Part shown: positions 10,104 through 19,820 of the stretch, piece by piece
How positions within the stretch are numbered: the first letter of the stretch is position 1
Layout of the letters: every line of letters begins with the position of its first letter
Position numbers and translations under genes: made by a program
Notes under the pieces: generated by a model
Seen by the model: the letters and a program-made list of their open reading frames with translations, nothing else
What the model was told of the DNA's origin: nothing
The model's database searches: none
Assembly: GCA_028696515.1 (NCBI GenBank)
Contig: JAQVGX010000004.1
Span: 1-36,706, forward strand
Direction of reading: 5' to 3'
DNA from: Candidatus Dojkabacteria bacterium
GTDB taxonomy: Bacteria; Patescibacteriota; Dojkabacteria; JAHIVN01
Length of the DNA: 36,706 nucleotides

Positions 10104-10137
10104 GGAGGTGATATAAATGTTTGTTCGTAAATTATGA
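10104..10137 (+). promoter_or_regulatory. Strong Shine-Dalgarno (GGAGGTGAT) followed by 6-codon mini-ORF MFVRKL in the ftsQ-ftsA gap
   Basis: GGAGGTGAT 10104-10112; ATG TTT GTT CGT AAA TTA TGA 10117-10137. Confidence 0.4.
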
Positions 10138-10249
10138 TAAATACTTGACAAAATAGCCTAAGTGCGAAAAAATACATGTAGTTGTTTTGTGCTGTTAAAT
10201 TCACTTTAAGAAGGAAATCTGGTAATAGTTAACATTTTTAATATTCGAG

Positions 10250-11539
10250 ATGGCCAAGAGAGTAATAAGTGCCTTGGATGTTGGATCATCGAAGATTTGT
10301 GCAGTCATTGCTTCGGTTGAAGAAGATGGAATTCCCCAAGTAATCGGTGTTGCAAGCCAGCCAAGCTCTGGGATCAAGAAAGGTGTTGTTGTAAATATCG
10401 ATGATGCCATAAATTCTATTGCATCAACTTTAGAAGCAGCTGAGAGAATGGCTGGAATTACAGTCCCCTCAGTATTTTTATCAGTCTCTGGTAAACATAT
10501 TACAAGTACAAATAACAAGGGAGTTGTGGCTGTATCCACTGATGAGATTATCGAGGATGATGTTTTCAGGAGTATAGAAAGTGCTAGAACAGTTTCTATT
10601 CCTCCCGGCAGAGAAATTCTTCATGTTATTCCTAGAGAGTTTATTGTTGACTCCCAGGGAGGTGTGAAGGATCCTGTAGGCATGACGGGGACAAGGCTGG
10701 AAGTAGATGCGCATATTGTCTCAGCTACTTCAACTGTGCTTCATAATCTCTTGAAATGTGTCCAGCAATTGGGTTTAAAAGTTGAGGATGTTGTTTTCAG
10801 CGGCTGGGCATCCTCAAGTGCAGTATTAACTGATACTGAAAAGGAACTTGGAGTCATGCTTTTGGATATTGGTGGGGGAGTAACTTCAATAGCAACGTTT
10901 GTTGAGGGGGCGATCTCTTATAGCGGATGTGTTCCTTTCGGAGGGTTGAACGTTACAAGTGATCTTGCAATTGGACTTCGTGTTAGTCTGGATGATGCTG
11001 AAAGGGTGAAGGTAAACGCCTTTGATCTGATGAAAGGGAAGGCTTCTGGGGGCGAGATAGTCTCTGAGGCTTCCAATGATAAGAAGAAAGGGGTTCGAAA
11101 GACTAAGGTCATAGATGTATCTTCTTTAGGCATAGATGGGACAAAAGAAATAGACAGAACACTCTTTGAAGAAATAATCGAGGCTAGATTTAGTGAGATT
11201 TTTGATTTGATAATAGCGCAGCTTCAGCAGTCAGGAGTCGGGACTTCGATGCCTGCAGGGGTTGTTTTGACGGGAGGCAGTTCAATGCTTCCAAATATTA
11301 CTAAAATTGCAAAAAAGGTTTTCAAGGTTCCAGCACGAGTTGGTTATCCAAAGGGACTAGAGGGTTTGGTCGACGAGATTATCAGTCCGGCGTATTCAAC
11401 AACACAAGGGTTGATTCTCTATGGTGCAAATAGCAATGGAGAAGGTAGAATAAGTGATAGCGTTGGATCCGTTAAAGGCGATGGAGTCGGCGGTATATTT
11501 TCGAAAGTTGGCAGGTTTTTCAAAAATCTTATTCCGTAG
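10250..11539 (+). CDS. ftsA: Cell division protein FtsA
   Basis: SALDVGSSKICAVIA; LGVMLLDIGGGVTSIATF; VVLTGGSSMLPNI, an actin-fold FtsA. Confidence 0.97.
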   Translation: MAKRVISALDVGSSKICAVIASVEEDGIPQVIGVASQPSSGIKKGVVVNIDDAINSIASTLEAAERMAGITVPSVFLSVSGKHITSTNNKGVVAVSTDEIIEDDVFRSIESARTVSIPPGREILHVIPREFIVDSQGGVKDPVGMTGTRLEVDAHIVSATSTVLHNLLKCVQQLGLKVEDVVFSGWASSSAVLTDTEKELGVMLLDIGGGVTSIATFVEGAISYSGCVPFGGLNVTSDLAIGLRVSLDDAERVKVNAFDLMKGKASGGEIVSEASNDKKKGVRKTKVIDVSSLGIDGTKEIDRTLFEEIIEARFSEIFDLIIAQLQQSGVGTSMPAGVVLTGGSSMLPNITKIAKKVFKVPARVGYPKGLEGLVDEIISPAYSTTQGLILYGANSNGEGRISDSVGSVKGDGVGGIFSKVGRFFKNLIP

Positions 11540-11560
11540 CAGGTTTCTTGTACGGAATAA
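11529..11560. repeat. 10-bp perfect inverted repeat overlapping the ftsA stop codon
   Basis: TTATTCCGTA (11529-11538) / TACGGAATAA (11551-11560), 12-nt loop; not followed by a T-tract on the + strand. Confidence 0.7.
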
Positions 11561-11598
11561 AATTGATACAGAATTTTATTTAAAACAATAAACTGATT

Positions 11599-12750
11599 AT
11601 GCTCATAAAACCACAATCATCGTCATTAGCTAAAATAAAGGTAATTGGAGTGGGAGGTGGTGGGGGTAATGCTATCAATAATATGATTAATAATTACAAT
11701 ATTGATGGCGTTGAATTTATAGCTGTGAATACTGATGCTGCAGCGCTGGCGGCAAATCAGGCTGAACTGAAACTGCGGATAGGAGAGGACTTGACGAGAG
11801 GACTGGGCAGTGGAGGGGATCCTGATATAGGAAGAAAAGCTGCAGAAGAGAGCATAGACATAATCCATGAAAATTTAGCAGGGTCAGATATGGTATTCTT
11901 AACAGCTGGTATGGGTGGAGGTACTGGGACAGGAGCCACACCTATAATTGCAGGTATTGCGAGGAATTTGGGAGCACTGACAATTGCTATTGTTACAAGA
12001 CCATTTAACTTCGAAGGTGATAAGAGGTTCCGTACTGCTGAACTCGGGATAAATGATTTGAAGGATAAGGTTGATACTTTGATAGTAATTCCAAATCAGA
12101 GGATTCTAGAAATTGTTGACAGGAATGTTTCCTTTCTTGATGCCATGAAGAAGGTAGATGATGTTCTCGGAAATGCTGTCAGGAGTATTTCTAACCTTAT
12201 CACCCAGACAGGACTTATCAATGTCGATTTCGCTGATGTCAAGTCTATAATGACCAATGCAGGAACTTCTCTCATGGGTATGGGTTCTGCTAATGGTGAG
12301 GATAGAGCAACAAATGCTTCTAAACAGGCAATTGAAAGTCCTCTTTTAGAACTCTCAATTGAAGGAGCGACAGGTGTTCTGTTCAATGTTATTGGCGGTA
12401 AAGATCTTTCAATCCATGAGGTTGATGAAGCGGCACAGGTCATATCTAGCGCTGCTGATCCAAGTGCGAATATCATTTTTGGGGCAACAATAGATCCTGA
12501 TCTTGATGATACCCTTGAAATAACGGTTCTTGCAACCGGATTTGATAAGCAACCCAAAAGAGATGATTCAATAAGTTCGGTTCCAGGAAGACCGACACCC
12601 GTTACATCTGCTCCGATTCAGAGTAGGCCGGTTCCAACAGAAAAGGGAGAGGCAGACGATAGTCGAAAGAAGGTTCCATCGAAGAATAGAGGGGAAGATG
12701 AGGACGAGTGGCTGGAGACACCCGCATTCTTGAGAAGAAAAAAGGATTGA
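11599..12750 (+). CDS. ftsZ: Cell division protein FtsZ
   Basis: Tubulin signature GGGTGTGATP; IKVIGVGGGGGNAINNMI; C-terminal peptide WLETPAFLRRKKD. Confidence 0.98.
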   Translation: MLIKPQSSSLAKIKVIGVGGGGGNAINNMINNYNIDGVEFIAVNTDAAALAANQAELKLRIGEDLTRGLGSGGDPDIGRKAAEESIDIIHENLAGSDMVFLTAGMGGGTGTGATPIIAGIARNLGALTIAIVTRPFNFEGDKRFRTAELGINDLKDKVDTLIVIPNQRILEIVDRNVSFLDAMKKVDDVLGNAVRSISNLITQTGLINVDFADVKSIMTNAGTSLMGMGSANGEDRATNASKQAIESPLLELSIEGATGVLFNVIGGKDLSIHEVDEAAQVISSAADPSANIIFGATIDPDLDDTLEITVLATGFDKQPKRDDSISSVPGRPTPVTSAPIQSRPVPTEKGEADDSRKKVPSKNRGEDEDEWLETPAFLRRKKD

Positions 12751-12773
12751 TATGGAAACGGGTAAATCAATCC
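12738..12773 (-). terminator. Rho-independent terminator of the minus-strand sortase gene, overlapping the 3' end of ftsZ
   Basis: On the minus strand: GGATTGAT-N14-ATCAATCC followed by TTTTTT (12738-12743). Confidence 0.65.
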
Positions 12774-12793
12774 AGCTTGCAAGTGATATTTTC

Positions 12794-13735
12794 CTATATT
12801 GAAGGTACGGCTATGACGACAAGTCTTCGACTATTCAGTCCTGGCGGGGAACATGTCATAAGTGTAAGAGTCTTAGAACCTTCTCCTACTATGACATCAA
12901 CATCCTGTGGATAAACCTCTTTGATTTTCTTGACAGTATATTTGTATTCCTGGTTCTCAAATTTTACAGTGATCGGATCGCCAATATTTAACTTGAATAA
13001 CCTGGTGAAAGCGGTTATGACATCTCCCGGATTCTTTTCGGCATAATCTCCTGCGGCGCTGTGACCGTATATTAGAACATTTCTATTGCCATTAGGGAGA
13101 TCTGTTCCCCTAAAATGGGCAAGTCCCCTTCCAAGTGCATCTTTATAAATATCTTCTTTGGTGCTGTCGACATTTGCTATGACAGGGGCATCATATATTT
13201 GAATTTTATCAATGGTAAGATAAAATGTTTTGCTGTAATCCAAGGCCTCCTTATTGATTTTATTTCCAGAGACAAGCTCATTAAACGAACCTGCGGCTGG
13301 ATCTGAGATGTATTCTGCTCTTATCTGGTCGTAACTAGTCGGAACAAGAGAAATAACTTCCTGATCCAATCTGTCAGTAAATTTAGCTTGCAGGTAGTGA
13401 AGAGCGTAGGGTTTAACCTGCCTGTATAAGATACCCAGTCCGCTTACTATGAACATAAGCGGAATAATAATTGAAATTGGTCGCAGAGTGGAAATTTTGC
13501 TTTTCAGACTATAAGTGATATTATCCAGTACCGTCGCGAGGGTTGGAGAGTTCTGCTTGTGTTTTTTATTTTCTAAATCTGCAAGTTCACTCGGACTTTT
13601 TGGTGGAGCTTTTTTGTAATAATATAGTGTCATTTGTGCTGAATAGTCTAGGTTTTCGTTAAATATCATAGCACAATATGCTCTTGTAAAAAAGATTGCA
13701 TATTTATGTGCTTTTGTATTATCATTAGAAGCCAC
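12794..13735 (-). CDS. Sortase family protein
   Basis: VLIYGHSAAGDY (catalytic His), KTLTLMTCSPPGLNSRRLVV (catalytic Cys and Arg), one N-terminal TM. True start may be the internal ATG at 13669 or 13633. Confidence 0.9.
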   Translation of the reverse strand: MASNDNTKAHKYAIFFTRAYCAMIFNENLDYSAQMTLYYYKKAPPKSPSELADLENKKHKQNSPTLATVLDNITYSLKSKISTLRPISIIIPLMFIVSGLGILYRQVKPYALHYLQAKFTDRLDQEVISLVPTSYDQIRAEYISDPAAGSFNELVSGNKINKEALDYSKTFYLTIDKIQIYDAPVIANVDSTKEDIYKDALGRGLAHFRGTDLPNGNRNVLIYGHSAAGDYAEKNPGDVITAFTRLFKLNIGDPITVKFENQEYKYTVKKIKEVYPQDVDVIVGEGSKTLTLMTCSPPGLNSRRLVVIAVPSI

Positions 13736-13801
13736 ATAATAGTAGATTTTTTATAATGACACAAGCTCTTTTGAGCTTAAATTACTTTATTGATTTTCAA
13801 T

Positions 13802-14893
13802 ATGAAAGTATCGAAAAAGGATAAATTGCTTCTTCGTGAACTTGTGAAACAGGGGCAATTACAAGGCTATCTGACACAGGATGAGGTTCTCGAAAAATTT
13901 CCTGAAATTGAGGAGGATCTGGTACTTCTAGAGTACATAATCATAAAATTGCAAGAGAAAGAGATCGAAATCATCGAACCGGTTGAGGAGACACAAGAGG
14001 CTGTCAAGCCGGAAAGAATGGATTTTGATCAGAAGATTCAAGTTCTAAAGAAAATCCGTTCACATATTTCGACCGATCCTATTCGGGCTTATCTTCATGA
14101 AATAGGGAAAATTCCACTTCTCACGGCAGAAGAGGAGGTGATTTTAGCTAAAAGAATTGAAAAAAAAGATTTGGAGGCAAAAGATTTGCTTACTACTGCC
14201 AACCTGCGTCTTGTTGTAAGTATCGCAAAGAAATATGCTAAAAGAGGGTTAGACCTTTTAGATCTTATCCAGGAAGGCAATATAGGTCTTATGCGTGCTG
14301 TTGAAAAGTTTGAGTTCCGAAAAGGGTTTAAATTTTCGACTTATGCTACCTGGTGGATACGTCAGGCCATAACAAGGGCGATTGCCGATCAGGCAAGGAC
14401 TATTCGAATTCCTGTTCACATGATCGAAACTATCAATAAGCTGAGCAAAGTTATCAACAAGTTGTCTGCAAAACTAGGTCGAAGTCCGGAGCCTGAGGAG
14501 ATAGCAGATGAGATGAATTTGGATGTAGAAAGAATTCATGAGATTATAAAGATAGCTCAGCGACCATCATCTCTCGATGCACCGATTGGTGAAGATCAGG
14601 ACAGTAAGCTTGGGGATATTATTCCCGATGAGTATAGTGTTTCACCCTCTGATATAGCCAGCTGGTCATATTTAAGAAGACAAGTAAATAGTATGCTTGG
14701 GAATCTTTCAGATAGGGAAAAGAAAGTTTTAGAGCTTCGATTCGGTTTGAAGGATGGAGTTTCACGAACGCTTGAAGAGGTAGGGCACGAATTTAAAGTG
14801 ACCAGAGAAAGAATACGGCAGATCGAGGCAAAGGCTCTAAAATCGCTTAAATCTCCTGAGATTCAGCAGGCGTTTAAGGATTATCTGAGGTAG
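13802..14893 (+). CDS. rpoD: RNA polymerase primary sigma factor (RpoD/SigA)
   Basis: [75 protein letters not shown]; region 4 [16 protein letters not shown]. Confidence 0.97.
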   Translation: MKVSKKDKLLLRELVKQGQLQGYLTQDEVLEKFPEIEEDLVLLEYIIIKLQEKEIEIIEPVEETQEAVKPERMDFDQKIQVLKKIRSHISTDPIRAYLHEIGKIPLLTAEEEVILAKRIEKKDLEAKDLLTTANLRLVVSIAKKYAKRGLDLLDLIQEGNIGLMRAVEKFEFRKGFKFSTYATWWIRQAITRAIADQARTIRIPVHMIETINKLSKVINKLSAKLGRSPEPEEIADEMNLDVERIHEIIKIAQRPSSLDAPIGEDQDSKLGDIIPDEYSVSPSDIASWSYLRRQVNSMLGNLSDREKKVLELRFGLKDGVSRTLEEVGHEFKVTRERIRQIEAKALKSLKSPEIQQAFKDYLR

Positions 14894-14906
14894 TAGGGCA
14901 AAAGCT

Positions 14907-15689
14907 TTACAATTGCTTTAGTGGTTTTGCTACTTCCCAGACGATATCGAATATTGATTTAAGCGAGTTTGCCATCTCTTTATTTTCAATCTCAACTCCA
15001 ACTAGATCATTCTTATCGAAAGAACTTATTGCTATAATATCATTATAAATAGCGATGTCGTTTGTTATTCTATACTTGTCTGAATTGATAACACGTATCT
15101 TTAGGGTTTGCTTATAGTTGGGTACTAGTTGTTTTTTGACGTAGTCAAGCTTTGTTTCATTAGTAATTATTTTGTCGCTCAAACCTCTTCTGGTCCATTC
15201 TCTTTCAAAGTTATCCTCAAATTTGGGGTTAATGATAAGTCTTCTGCCAAATGGTGTAAAGCTAAGTAAGGGACCTTTAGTCTTCAGAGTGTTCCAGATC
15301 ATTTGTCTGATCCCATCTTCTCCTTTGTAATATCTTATCTGTGTAGCAAATTTTTCTACAGGTCTTACTGTATCAAGCTGGCTTATGAAAGAGGGGAGTG
15401 CTCTCTCTAGTTCTTCTAACTTTTGTTTTTTTTCGGATAGGAATAAGCGTATGTTATTGGGCGGAGTAGCCTGAACCTTTTTCCCCCGTTCACTGATGAT
15501 CCATTCAACCAGATCTTTATTTGAGAGCGATTCAAGGTAGCGGTATACTGTAGTTCTGTTGACAGAAGTTTCATCTGCTACCTGTTTGATACTCTGAACA
15601 CCTGAATTGACAAGGTGTAGATATATCTTGATTTCTTTTTTATCCAGGCCCAATTTCTCTAGAATTGTATCATCACCGATGGTGTTCAT
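14907..15689 (-). CDS. TrmB-like transcriptional regulator (paralogue 1)
   Basis: ILEKLGLDKKEIKIYLHLVNSGVQSIKQVADETSVNRTTVYRYLESLSNKDLVEW; ATG at 15689 (MNTIGDD) chosen because a promoter lies just upstream; the ORF track start at 15887 is a read-through extension. Confidence 0.8.
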   Translation of the reverse strand: MNTIGDDTILEKLGLDKKEIKIYLHLVNSGVQSIKQVADETSVNRTTVYRYLESLSNKDLVEWIISERGKKVQATPPNNIRLFLSEKKQKLEELERALPSFISQLDTVRPVEKFATQIRYYKGEDGIRQMIWNTLKTKGPLLSFTPFGRRLIINPKFEDNFEREWTRRGLSDKIITNETKLDYVKKQLVPNYKQTLKIRVINSDKYRITNDIAIYNDIIAISSFDKNDLVGVEIENKEMANSLKSIFDIVWEVAKPLKQL

Positions 15690-15717
15690 TTTTTTGAACA
15701 ACTGTTTTATTGATTCC

Positions 15718-15745
15718 ATTATCTCAGATAAAATCCAAATGTCAA
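15718..15745 (-). promoter_or_regulatory. Sigma-70-type promoter for TrmB-like regulator 1
   Basis: Minus strand TTGACA (15745-15740) - 16 bp - GATAAT (15723-15718). Confidence 0.5.
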
Positions 15746-16791
15746 TTAAACATGTCTTTATCATGAACAGAAATAAATACATACACAACGTCCGGCCAAG
15801 CCTGTCTCCGATTAAGGTAAAAAATCCTGTATTTGAAGATAGTAAGGTGCTGGAGAAATTTCTAGAAGAGAGGTTGGGAGGTATCAAACTAGGAAAAGTT
15901 CTGAAAGGGGGAATCGTCTCTCGAGTATATGAGGCTTATTGGAATGATCAAAAGGTAGTTGTGAAACATACTGAAGACTTCCAGCCTCAAGAACCGACAA
16001 TGTTTTTTGAGTCGCGCAGGGGGCACAATTTAGACACGAGAATTCTAAAAAGATTAGCACAAGGTTCAATTTCTGCTCCAAAAGTTTTCAGGCACTTCCC
16101 AAACGTGACAACCACAGTTCTAGAAGACCTGGGAGAATCCGGATATAGATTACTCTCAAATATTATTCTATCAAGATCATTGAGAATTGAGTCTGCTGAA
16201 AAGGTTGGAAGGGAACTGGCTAGACTTATAAAAATAACAAGACAATGGAATAAATTTTATACTGAAGAATCAGCCGAGCAGTGCTTTTACGAAAGAAGCT
16301 TAGAGATGAGGCTTCTCTTGCCCGAGTCTGCCGAATTGCACGAAGATCTTAGAAAGGAATTTACTGGGAATAACAAATACCTGAATTGGCCTGACGGTGA
16401 TCCAAAGAATATATTTATCAAAGATGGGGGAGAATGCTGCTTTATAGATTTCGGTCGATCGAATTTCTCAGATCAAAGATACATTCTTGCAAATTTTCTC
16501 GCCCACATTCTTTTATACTCTTTAGCAGGTTATATTCCCAAGAAACTCGGAATTGCTTATTTTGAAAAGTGCTTTGAATCTTATATGCGCATCTTACCCG
16601 TAGATGAAGATATTTTCACAAAATACCTTGGTATGGAGGTGCTTCACAGATCCTGCGGTAAATGGATTAAAGGGATTTATGAACACAGACAGAAATTACA
16701 GGCGTTAAAGTTTGGTATGACGGTTTTTGAGAACAAAATAAACACTATAGACAGATTAATTCATACTTTTGCTGAAGATGAGAAAATATAG
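15739..16791 (+). CDS. APH/choline-kinase-fold phosphotransferase
   Basis: VVVKHTED (ATP Lys), LNWPDGDPKNIFI (Brenner-like D-x4-N), CFIDFGRSNF (DFG-like). ATG at 15739 or 15763; the ORF track start at 15607 overlaps the regulator. Confidence 0.75.
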   Translation: MSIKHVFIMNRNKYIHNVRPSLSPIKVKNPVFEDSKVLEKFLEERLGGIKLGKVLKGGIVSRVYEAYWNDQKVVVKHTEDFQPQEPTMFFESRRGHNLDTRILKRLAQGSISAPKVFRHFPNVTTTVLEDLGESGYRLLSNIILSRSLRIESAEKVGRELARLIKITRQWNKFYTEESAEQCFYERSLEMRLLLPESAELHEDLRKEFTGNNKYLNWPDGDPKNIFIKDGGECCFIDFGRSNFSDQRYILANFLAHILLYSLAGYIPKKLGIAYFEKCFESYMRILPVDEDIFTKYLGMEVLHRSCGKWIKGIYEHRQKLQALKFGMTVFENKINTIDRLIHTFAEDEKI

Positions 16792-17785
16792 ATGCAGTAT
16801 TGCTGATAATGTTCACTTTAGTGAAGATGAGATTGACAGTTTAGGCAGGTTAGTTGACATTGTTCATGTATTTGACAATGAGATAATTCCAAGGACAGAG
16901 GACGAAATTATTCAGAACATTGGCGCTGCGGAGGTAGCAATCTTGGATACCTTGGTTTCGCTTTCACTAAAGATCACCAAAAAATGTCCTTATCTGAAGC
17001 TGATAATCAGAAGCGGAACATCTACAGAGGGTTTGTCGCAAGGACTGTTGCATTCTAGAAAATTATTGATAGCAAATATAGGTGATTATGCTAGTGAGTC
17101 TACGGCCGAGTTTGTATTTGCACAGATACTGACGCTCCTAAGAAAAGTTCATGTAGCAAATCAGTACTCAAAGATGGGAGGGGATGATGTGTATGCTATT
17201 CAAGGAGAACAACTGGCTGGAAAAACGATTGGGATCATTGGGGCAGGCAAGGTTGGCAGTGCGTTACTGCCCATAGCTCGTGGATTTGGTATGAATATTA
17301 GAATCTGCACCAAAAATCCTGGCAGCAATAGAGCAATAAAATTAAGGGTTGAGAAGTTCTCATCTCTTAGAGAAGTTATGTCTGAGGCGGATATCATAGT
17401 ATGTTGCGTCAGACTTGATCCAAGTGAATATTACGGGAGTAAATTCTTGATCGGAAGAAGGGAACTTCAACTAATGAAAGAAAAGGCTTCTCTTATAAGT
17501 ATTTGCGACAGTCTTAACGCAGTTGATATTGGTGCACTTTACGAACTTATTCTCACGAAAGAAATATCTTCTACAGCACTTGACCTGAACCCGTTGCAGT
17601 TAGAGGGAAAGTTCGGGGCAAAGGGAAGGGGCATTGCTGTACTTCCCAATGTTCTTATAACAAGTAATATTGCCTTCAATACAGCCGAAGCTATAAGGCA
17701 GAAAAACAAAGCGACGATTGATGTTGTTAAACGATTTGTAAAGGGAAAAGAATTTAATGTGTTAAATAATAAAGTATGCAAATAA
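16778..17785 (+). CDS. D-2-hydroxyacid dehydrogenase-fold protein, paralogue 1 (catalytic residues replaced)
   Basis: Rossmann GKTIGIIGAGKVGSALLPIARGFGM; SLNAVD, LDLNPLQ, TSNIAFNT replace the usual RGxxVD, LDVFxxE, TPHIAxxT. Overlaps kinase end by 14 bp. Confidence 0.85.
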   Translation: MRKYRCSIADNVHFSEDEIDSLGRLVDIVHVFDNEIIPRTEDEIIQNIGAAEVAILDTLVSLSLKITKKCPYLKLIIRSGTSTEGLSQGLLHSRKLLIANIGDYASESTAEFVFAQILTLLRKVHVANQYSKMGGDDVYAIQGEQLAGKTIGIIGAGKVGSALLPIARGFGMNIRICTKNPGSNRAIKLRVEKFSSLREVMSEADIIVCCVRLDPSEYYGSKFLIGRRELQLMKEKASLISICDSLNAVDIGALYELILTKEISSTALDLNPLQLEGKFGAKGRGIAVLPNVLITSNIAFNTAEAIRQKNKATIDVVKRFVKGKEFNVLNNKVCK

Positions 17786-18744
17786 GTATAACTGATAATG
17801 TAGCTTTGAAGCCTAGTCATGTTCGAAGTCTCTGCCGTAAAGGGATTTCGGTCGAATATTACGAGAGTATTCCAGAGAACAAGGAAGAACTTATCTCAAG
17901 GCTTAAAAATGCTCAAATTGGAGTGTTCGATTTGGTTTCTAAGATTGATAAAGAAGTCATAGATGTCTGTTCCAAATTAAAATGTCTTATAACCTCATCA
18001 ACAGGGTTTCACAATATTGATGTTGAGTATGCAAGGAAAAGAGGGATAGCTGTCTGCAACTGCCCCGGAGTGTTTTCTCAATCAGTTGCAGAATTTGTTT
18101 TCAGTATGGTTATTTCCCTATGTAGAAATACCAAGCAAATAGCAGAACTGGCGCAAGCAGGTGTTTGGGCGTTCAATTTATTCTGCGGGACTGAAATCAA
18201 GGGTAAAACCTTTGGAGTTATCGGAGCAGGGAATATTGGCAGTCGAGTTATAAAGATAGGACAAGGGCTCGGGATGGAAATCTTAGCTCATACGGCCCAT
18301 CCCTCAAAAGAACGTGCCAATGAGCTTAGACTTGAGAGCTTTGTTTCACTCGATCAACTACTTAGAAAAAGCGATTTTGTTTCCGTACACATCCCTTTGA
18401 ATAGTTCTACAAGGCTTCTGATAGATCAATCAAAACTGAACCTTATGAAGCATTCTGCGATCTTCATCAATACATCACAGCACGAAATTGTCGATATGGA
18501 TTATCTCTATAAAATGCTTCTTACAGAAATGATTGGTGGAGTAGGGCTTGATACGATAAGAATTCACCCAAGAGATTACAAAAAGTCGCCGATATATCTT
18601 TGGGGAATCATGAATATGCCTAATGCGATTGTGACATCAGATATTGCCTGGTATACTAAGGAAGGGTTGGAAAGATTGGCAGAAATGGTGTTAAAGAATA
18701 TTTTTGGGTATATAAAGGGAAAACCGATAAATCTAGTTAGTTGA
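17776..18744 (+). CDS. D-2-hydroxyacid dehydrogenase-fold protein, paralogue 2 (catalytic residues replaced)
   Basis: GKTFGVIGAGNIGSRVIKIGQGLGM; FINTSQHEIVDMDYL, GLDTIRIH, TSDIAWYTKE. Overlaps paralogue 1 by 10 bp. Confidence 0.87.
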   Translation: MQISITDNVALKPSHVRSLCRKGISVEYYESIPENKEELISRLKNAQIGVFDLVSKIDKEVIDVCSKLKCLITSSTGFHNIDVEYARKRGIAVCNCPGVFSQSVAEFVFSMVISLCRNTKQIAELAQAGVWAFNLFCGTEIKGKTFGVIGAGNIGSRVIKIGQGLGMEILAHTAHPSKERANELRLESFVSLDQLLRKSDFVSVHIPLNSSTRLLIDQSKLNLMKHSAIFINTSQHEIVDMDYLYKMLLTEMIGGVGLDTIRIHPRDYKKSPIYLWGIMNMPNAIVTSDIAWYTKEGLERLAEMVLKNIFGYIKGKPINLVS

Positions 18745-18790
18745 AAAGATTGGTGCTGTTATTTCTATTTATCATTCATAACTATATTTT

Positions 18791-19228
18791 ATGAAAAGAT
18801 TATACTTATTAACAAGATATAAAAAGAAGACGAAGACTCTAGAGACATTTGTTTCACAACTTGCTCAGACAAGAGGTCCATATCTTACAACTGGGACATA
18901 TAAAGTTATTTATGCCCAGAATGATAAGGACATTAGCAAGCTTCTCAAAGAAATGTTTTTATTGGAGAAGGGTTGGAAGTATGACAAGGAAATATCACAG
19001 CTTCACAACAATCAAACAGAATATTTCGGGAAGCCAAATGATTACAGATACAGGCTTTATACTATTGATTTTGAAGATTCGGATTATGAGCTCGTAATGT
19101 CAGTAAAAGCCTCGGATGGGCGTGGATATACAGAAAAGGAGAAAAAGCACTTTGCGGATCTGGACAGTTTAAGTACATTCTTATTTGAAAATGCCCAGAT
19201 TGAGCCTTTGAAATATAAATTTGACTGA
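18791..19228 (+). CDS. Hypothetical protein
   Basis: 145-aa ORF, same strand, 7 bp ahead of the following hydrolase gene. Confidence 0.65.
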   Translation: MKRLYLLTRYKKKTKTLETFVSQLAQTRGPYLTTGTYKVIYAQNDKDISKLLKEMFLLEKGWKYDKEISQLHNNQTEYFGKPNDYRYRLYTIDFEDSDYELVMSVKASDGRGYTEKEKKHFADLDSLSTFLFENAQIEPLKYKFD

Positions 19229-19234
19229 GTCTTT

Positions 19235-19777
19235 ATGACTAAAAAAATCCTTCTCCTGCATGCGTGGTTTGCAACTCCAGACTCTCACTGGTATCCCTGG
19301 CTACGGGATGAATTAACCAAGAGGGGTTATGAGGTTGCAGTTCCTTTCCTACGTGACAATGAAAAGCCAACACTTGCAAGTTGGATGAGGAGTGCTCTTA
19401 GAAATCATAAACTCGACAAGAACACACTTGTAATCGGTCATAGCCTCGGAGCTGTCCTAGCCTTAAGGCTTGTGGAACAGACGCGAACTAAAATTGCCGG
19501 ACTCATTACTGTCAGCGGGTGGGATTTTTGGAGTCTTGTTCCCGAGCATAGGACATTTTTTAAAAATAATATTGATCATAAAAGGATAATAGCCAGAACT
19601 TCAAAGAGGACAGTGATTCATGCAGACGACGATCCTTATTTTACAGAATATACTGCACGTGAATTTGCAAAAAGAATTAAGGCAAATTGTATTATACTTA
19701 AGAAAAAGGGACATTTTACAAAGGATAGCGGAGTAATACGTTTTCCTGAACTGATTTGGGAGGTTGAAGCTAAGTGA
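19235..19777 (+). CDS. RBBP9/YdeN-type alpha/beta serine hydrolase
   Basis: KKILLLHAWFATPDSHWYPWLRDEL; nucleophile elbow VIGHSLGAVLALRL; C-terminal KKKGHFTKDSG His. Confidence 0.87.
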   Translation: MTKKILLLHAWFATPDSHWYPWLRDELTKRGYEVAVPFLRDNEKPTLASWMRSALRNHKLDKNTLVIGHSLGAVLALRLVEQTRTKIAGLITVSGWDFWSLVPEHRTFFKNNIDHKRIIARTSKRTVIHADDDPYFTEYTAREFAKRIKANCIILKKKGHFTKDSGVIRFPELIWEVEAK

Positions 19778-19820
19778 CACAATTGTTAAACGATGGTATT
19801 ACGATACTCAAACAATTGTG
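19778..19820. repeat. Inverted repeat filling the gap between two convergent genes
   Basis: CACAATTGTT (19778-19787) / AACAATTGTG (19811-19820), exactly between the two stop codons. Confidence 0.7.

Noticed and set aside
10147-10177. TTGACA at 10147 as a promoter for ftsA
   Set aside because: No reasonable -10 at 16-19 bp spacing; nearest TACAT-like box is about 22 bp away.
15690-15887. N-terminal extension of TrmB-like regulator 1 up to 15887
   Set aside because: It overlaps the kinase coding region, and a TTGACA-N16-GATAAT promoter sits at 15718-15745; the shorter start gives a size matching paralogue 2.
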